Source of the DNA: Dactylellina haptotyla
Lineage: Eukaryota; Ascomycota; Orbiliomycetes; Orbiliales; Orbiliaceae
Direction: 5' to 3'
Assembly: GCA_031310005.1 (NCBI GenBank)
Contig: CM062388.1
Coordinates: 1,674,001-1,738,000, forward strand
Length of the DNA: 64,000 bases
The first letter of the stretch is position 1. Every line of letters begins with the position of its first letter. Below are positions 60,931 through 64,000 of the stretch, piece by piece. Below the pieces are notes generated by a model that saw nothing but the letters and a program-made list of their open reading frames with translations, was not told the origin of the DNA and did not search any database. Made by a program: the position numbers and the translations under genes.

Positions 60931-63367
60931 CTAGAACGAGATTTATAGGTAGTGTGATGGGGAGGCTTAGAAGGCCTAGTTTGCTATGTACATTTAATCA
61001 AGTGGTGAGAAATTTCCCCACGTTTCTCAGAGTCGATGCGGGCTTTTTAACTCGGTAATTGTGCTCCGGGGACTTTTCGATTTATATGTTTCCAGGTGGC
61101 ACAAACCGCCCAGCAGGTGGTTATTAGATGGGATGTTGATCAAGATAATTCTCAATATCTCGGGAATCAGAGCCACACGTTGGTGAGGCGATGGGAGACA
61201 GTCAGGCTTCTTTAGTGTCTACCGAATACGAGTTGGGCGAATCAAGGCTTTCCCCAGTGTGGGAAGCCATGTCGAAACAACCAGTTGTAGTAAAGATAGT
61301 TTGTCAAGATTTTCCACCCTACCTCCGAACGAAGACCTGTCCGGGCAAGCAAGGTAGCCGTTGGCAAGACGGATCCACCTGATTCAAAACGAGTTATCAG
61401 TTTAGTCTCGCCGGTTTCGCGTGCATATCCTGGGTTTGCAACATCCTCACCAGATTGCGTTCCTGGACGGTGGGTCTTCTAATCCAAGTCAACACATCCA
61501 TCGCCCCTGTTCACAGTCGGTAACTAATATTGAACTAGGGCACTCAAATCTGCCTGAAAGCTTCTTCAAATCCGGTAGAGGAGAATTAAGAGGATTCTTT
61601 TTGAAGAAGATTACTTCCCTTCATTTCAGTCGGGCAATTTGTTCATTGGAAACTGGCAACTCAAAATGCACGAATGGCTTGGCGGCAGCATGTCGAGAAA
61701 CCAGCCTGATTGAAAGTATGATATCAGGTTCGGATATCAAATCGATCCCGAGCCAAGTTGGTTCTTACAGTTCTTTAGTTTGGCCGACGGCATGAAAGTT
61801 GCTGACATGCAGACACTGGAGACACGTTTAACTGGGCGCCGCAAGCACGGGAACGATCTTTTGCCATATTTCTATCATGAAGATCCCTTTAGTGCTGCGG
61901 GGATGAAGAAAAATCTCACGAGAATGCAGCGGGATCGTGCTACAGGCAAACAGAGATGTGTGGGCGGGTGTGTTGTCGGAATGTCTCCCATCCGTAGGGT
62001 CGCACACGATGGCAGGCACAGTCATATGAACCCTGCATCGATATCGTCATACCGCAGCGTTCGAGAACAATTTTTTTTTCAGTCTTCACGGCACCGCCGC
62101 CTTACGTTGTACATGAGGTTCGGCCAAGAGGGCCTCGAAGGGGCAAGAGGTAGGGGTGTCGGGAGCCTTCGGTCCTCTCGGAAGGTATCTACGGGGTCTC
62201 ATCTAGCCGAAGCGTTCATGAGCTTAAATGCGGCCCTGGTTTGAGGTGGTGCTTAATATAGAGATCATATTAATCGGGTGGGTCTCGAATTCCGGTCGGT
62301 TCGTATTGTCCGAAGAACACGAGATCTCTTTCCTCAGGTACAGAGCCGCCAATCGATATTGGCGGATTACATAAGAGGCTGGTGTTATGATCCGCTAATG
62401 GTAATTAACTGGCAGCTTTGAGAAACGAGACACCGCAGAAAATATCGAAACTAACTGCTGTGACAGGGCTAACATTGTAGTGACCGCGATCAAGGACATA
62501 TGTTCATGCATCGATAACTAGCCGGTCTCTGATTGATTCATATGATATCTGCTGGGTAGAGTATGTAGATATCGAGAACCTGATTGAAAGTTTCGGCGAC
62601 GGACATCAAACGAGGCCGACCACCGACCCAGGGAGCCAGGCCAGGACTGGCTATGATGCCACTTTTTCGAGGGTGCGTGTTCCCAAGAAATGGAGACTTT
62701 CAATCTCGAAAGTTCCAAAAGGAGGCCGAACTAACAGCAATACGGCAAGCACAGTCGGAGGGTCCGTCTGAGGACGTTTGTGCAGGAAGTTTCCGAGTGC
62801 TGCACGGAATGGCAACCACCCGGATTCGGATGACGAGCCATCCGGACCACAACTCAACACGCCGCAACGACTGGCTGCTAATTATACTTGCGTTTGAATG
62901 AATCAATTTGACTGCAATTGATTCTAGTTCAGAAACACACTTCCTATGATTCCTATGAAAGCCCTGCAGCAGTGGCATTTTATACCACGATGCAGCGTTA
63001 CGTATGCGCAGCAAATTGCCCTGCGGAATGCGAGCCTGCCGTCTGCGTTTTGCACTAATTTGATTTTGGCTTCCTTAGCATTTCTCTTAGCCTTCCGGTG
63101 GCAGGAATGCCCGAGCGATCCGACGCAGATCGTTGCCTTGTGCTTGCTACTGCCGGCCGTCGAAGCTGCAAAAATTGGCGCGAGTTCGTTGGTGTCCTCA
63201 CCCGCGCGCTGGAAAAACGGTCCAAGGAAATGCGGCCATTTGAGATGCGTGCCGATGTATTTAAAAACTCTGTGCCTCCTCCCGGTGTTGGTCCTCGCGA
63301 TGTGTTTTATTCCCATTATCCGTGGTAGCCTCTTCTATCACAAGGTTGAATTACATTTCTCAACTCA
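60931..63367. other. 2.4 kb region upstream of the ABC transporter, no gene recognised
   Basis: Several short frames (for example 61780-62244, 154 codons) with no recognisable family and no clear splice pattern. The segment just before 63368 is likely the transporter promoter. I see no transposon ends or terminal repeats. Confidence 0.4.
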
Positions 63368-64000
63368 ATGGCTGCCAAAATCAACACGAACGATCCAACA
63401 TCGGGTCAGGGTTCTACGAGCTCTGACTACGACTCCTCATCACCCATTGAAAAACGAATAACCATTCCCCAATCACCTAATTCGCCCCTAGGCCCCGAGC
63501 AATGGCCATGGAATTCGACCGAAGACAACGAAGACCTCGATCGCATTTTCAGGCATATCTCTCGCGTACAAACTAGGGCTACCTACGATGCATCTGGTAT
63601 ACGAAGAGTTGATAGTGTCGCAGGAGTCGGATTTGACGACCCAAGGCTAAACCCAGAGCTGCCAACCTTCGATAGAAATCTATTTGTTAAGGTTTTCATC
63701 AGAAATGCGGAGGAGCAGGGACTCAAACCTCCTCGAAGTGGTTTCCTCTTTCGAAATCTAAACGTCAGTGGTATCGGTGCCGAAGTACAGTACCAGGAAA
63801 CTGTCACATCATCAATTATAGCCCCCCTTAGAAACCGAAGCCATGGCAAAGAAAAGAAGATTCTTCAAAATTTTGACGGTTTTGTCAGCGAAGGCGAAAT
63901 GTTGATCGTCTTGGGAAGACCCGGCAGCGGTTGCTCTACCTTTCTAAAGACAATCTGCGGCGAAACCTCAGGTTTGATGCTTTCCGAAGATAGTTCGATA
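63368..64000 (+). CDS. PDR-type ABC transporter, 5' part
   Basis: N-terminal 211 residues of a full-size ABCG/PDR pump (plasma-membrane drug efflux family), cut by the window edge. Start MAAKINTNDPTSGQGSTSS, acidic Ser-rich leader, then the family blocks GVGFDDPRLNPELPTFDRN, SGFLFRNLNVSGIGAE and KKILQNFDGFVSEGEML. Walker A of the first nucleotide-binding domain is GRPGSGCST. The Cys in place of the usual Lys of GxGKST is normal for the degenerate N-terminal site of fungal PDR pumps such as Cdr1 and Pdr5. No intron seen so far. The rest, including the TM domains, lies to the right. Confidence 0.93.
   Translation, partial: MAAKINTNDPTSGQGSTSSDYDSSSPIEKRITIPQSPNSPLGPEQWPWNSTEDNEDLDRIFRHISRVQTRATYDASGIRRVDSVAGVGFDDPRLNPELPTFDRNLFVKVFIRNAEEQGLKPPRSGFLFRNLNVSGIGAEVQYQETVTSSIIAPLRNRSHGKEKKILQNFDGFVSEGEMLIVLGRPGSGCSTFLKTICGETSGLMLSEDSSI

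Noticed and set aside
61780-62244. 154-codon plus-strand frame before the ABC transporter
   Set aside because: Arg/Gly/Ser-rich with no conserved motif; nothing separates it from chance.

Overview
The window is nuclear DNA of a filamentous ascomycete (Pezizomycotina). Evidence: many 50-90 nt GT/AG introns with CTAAC/CTGAC-like branch sites, fungal versions of core eukaryotic genes, a hybrid histidine kinase with a very long N terminus, a Fus1-like SH3 membrane protein and a PDR-type ABC transporter. I cannot name the class from sequence alone. I recognise no transposon, virus-like element, tRNA or rRNA.

Layout. Left block, minus strand: LTN1 (listerin, runs off the left edge), RAD3/XPD helicase, SYP1 muniscin. 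Then, plus strand: a CDK-like kinase, a single-pass SH3 membrane protein, ILS1 (cytosolic IleRS), GPI8. From 22.7 to 27.7 kb lies an AT-rich stretch with no large gene. In it I find four tiny two-exon genes (41-61 aa), alternating -,+,-,+. Each encodes one C-x2-C-x10-C-x2-C zinc ribbon, and each is split by a phase-0 intron just before the ribbon. Next come RMT3/PRMT3 and a cytosolic 5'-nucleotidase-family phosphatase (plus), then LTE1-type RasGEF (minus). A 4.4 kb gap follows, then SEC18 (plus), HYM1/Mo25 (minus), a LENG1-like CIR_N protein (plus) and a 2102-residue hybrid histidine kinase (plus). After a further 4 kb of mostly non-coding DNA, which holds one unidentified open frame, the 5' end of a PDR ABC transporter runs off the right edge.

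Most genes are housekeeping: ribosome quality control, transcription/repair, endocytosis, translation, GPI anchoring, protein methylation, membrane fusion, polarity kinase scaffolding and splicing. They do not form one pathway. The points of novelty are the zinc-ribbon micro-gene cluster, several very small coding exons (10 and 20 nt in RAD3, 11 nt in the 5'-nucleotidase, an 8 nt initial exon in the LENG1-like gene), a perfect 72 bp in-frame duplication in PRMT3, and the size and leader of the histidine kinase.
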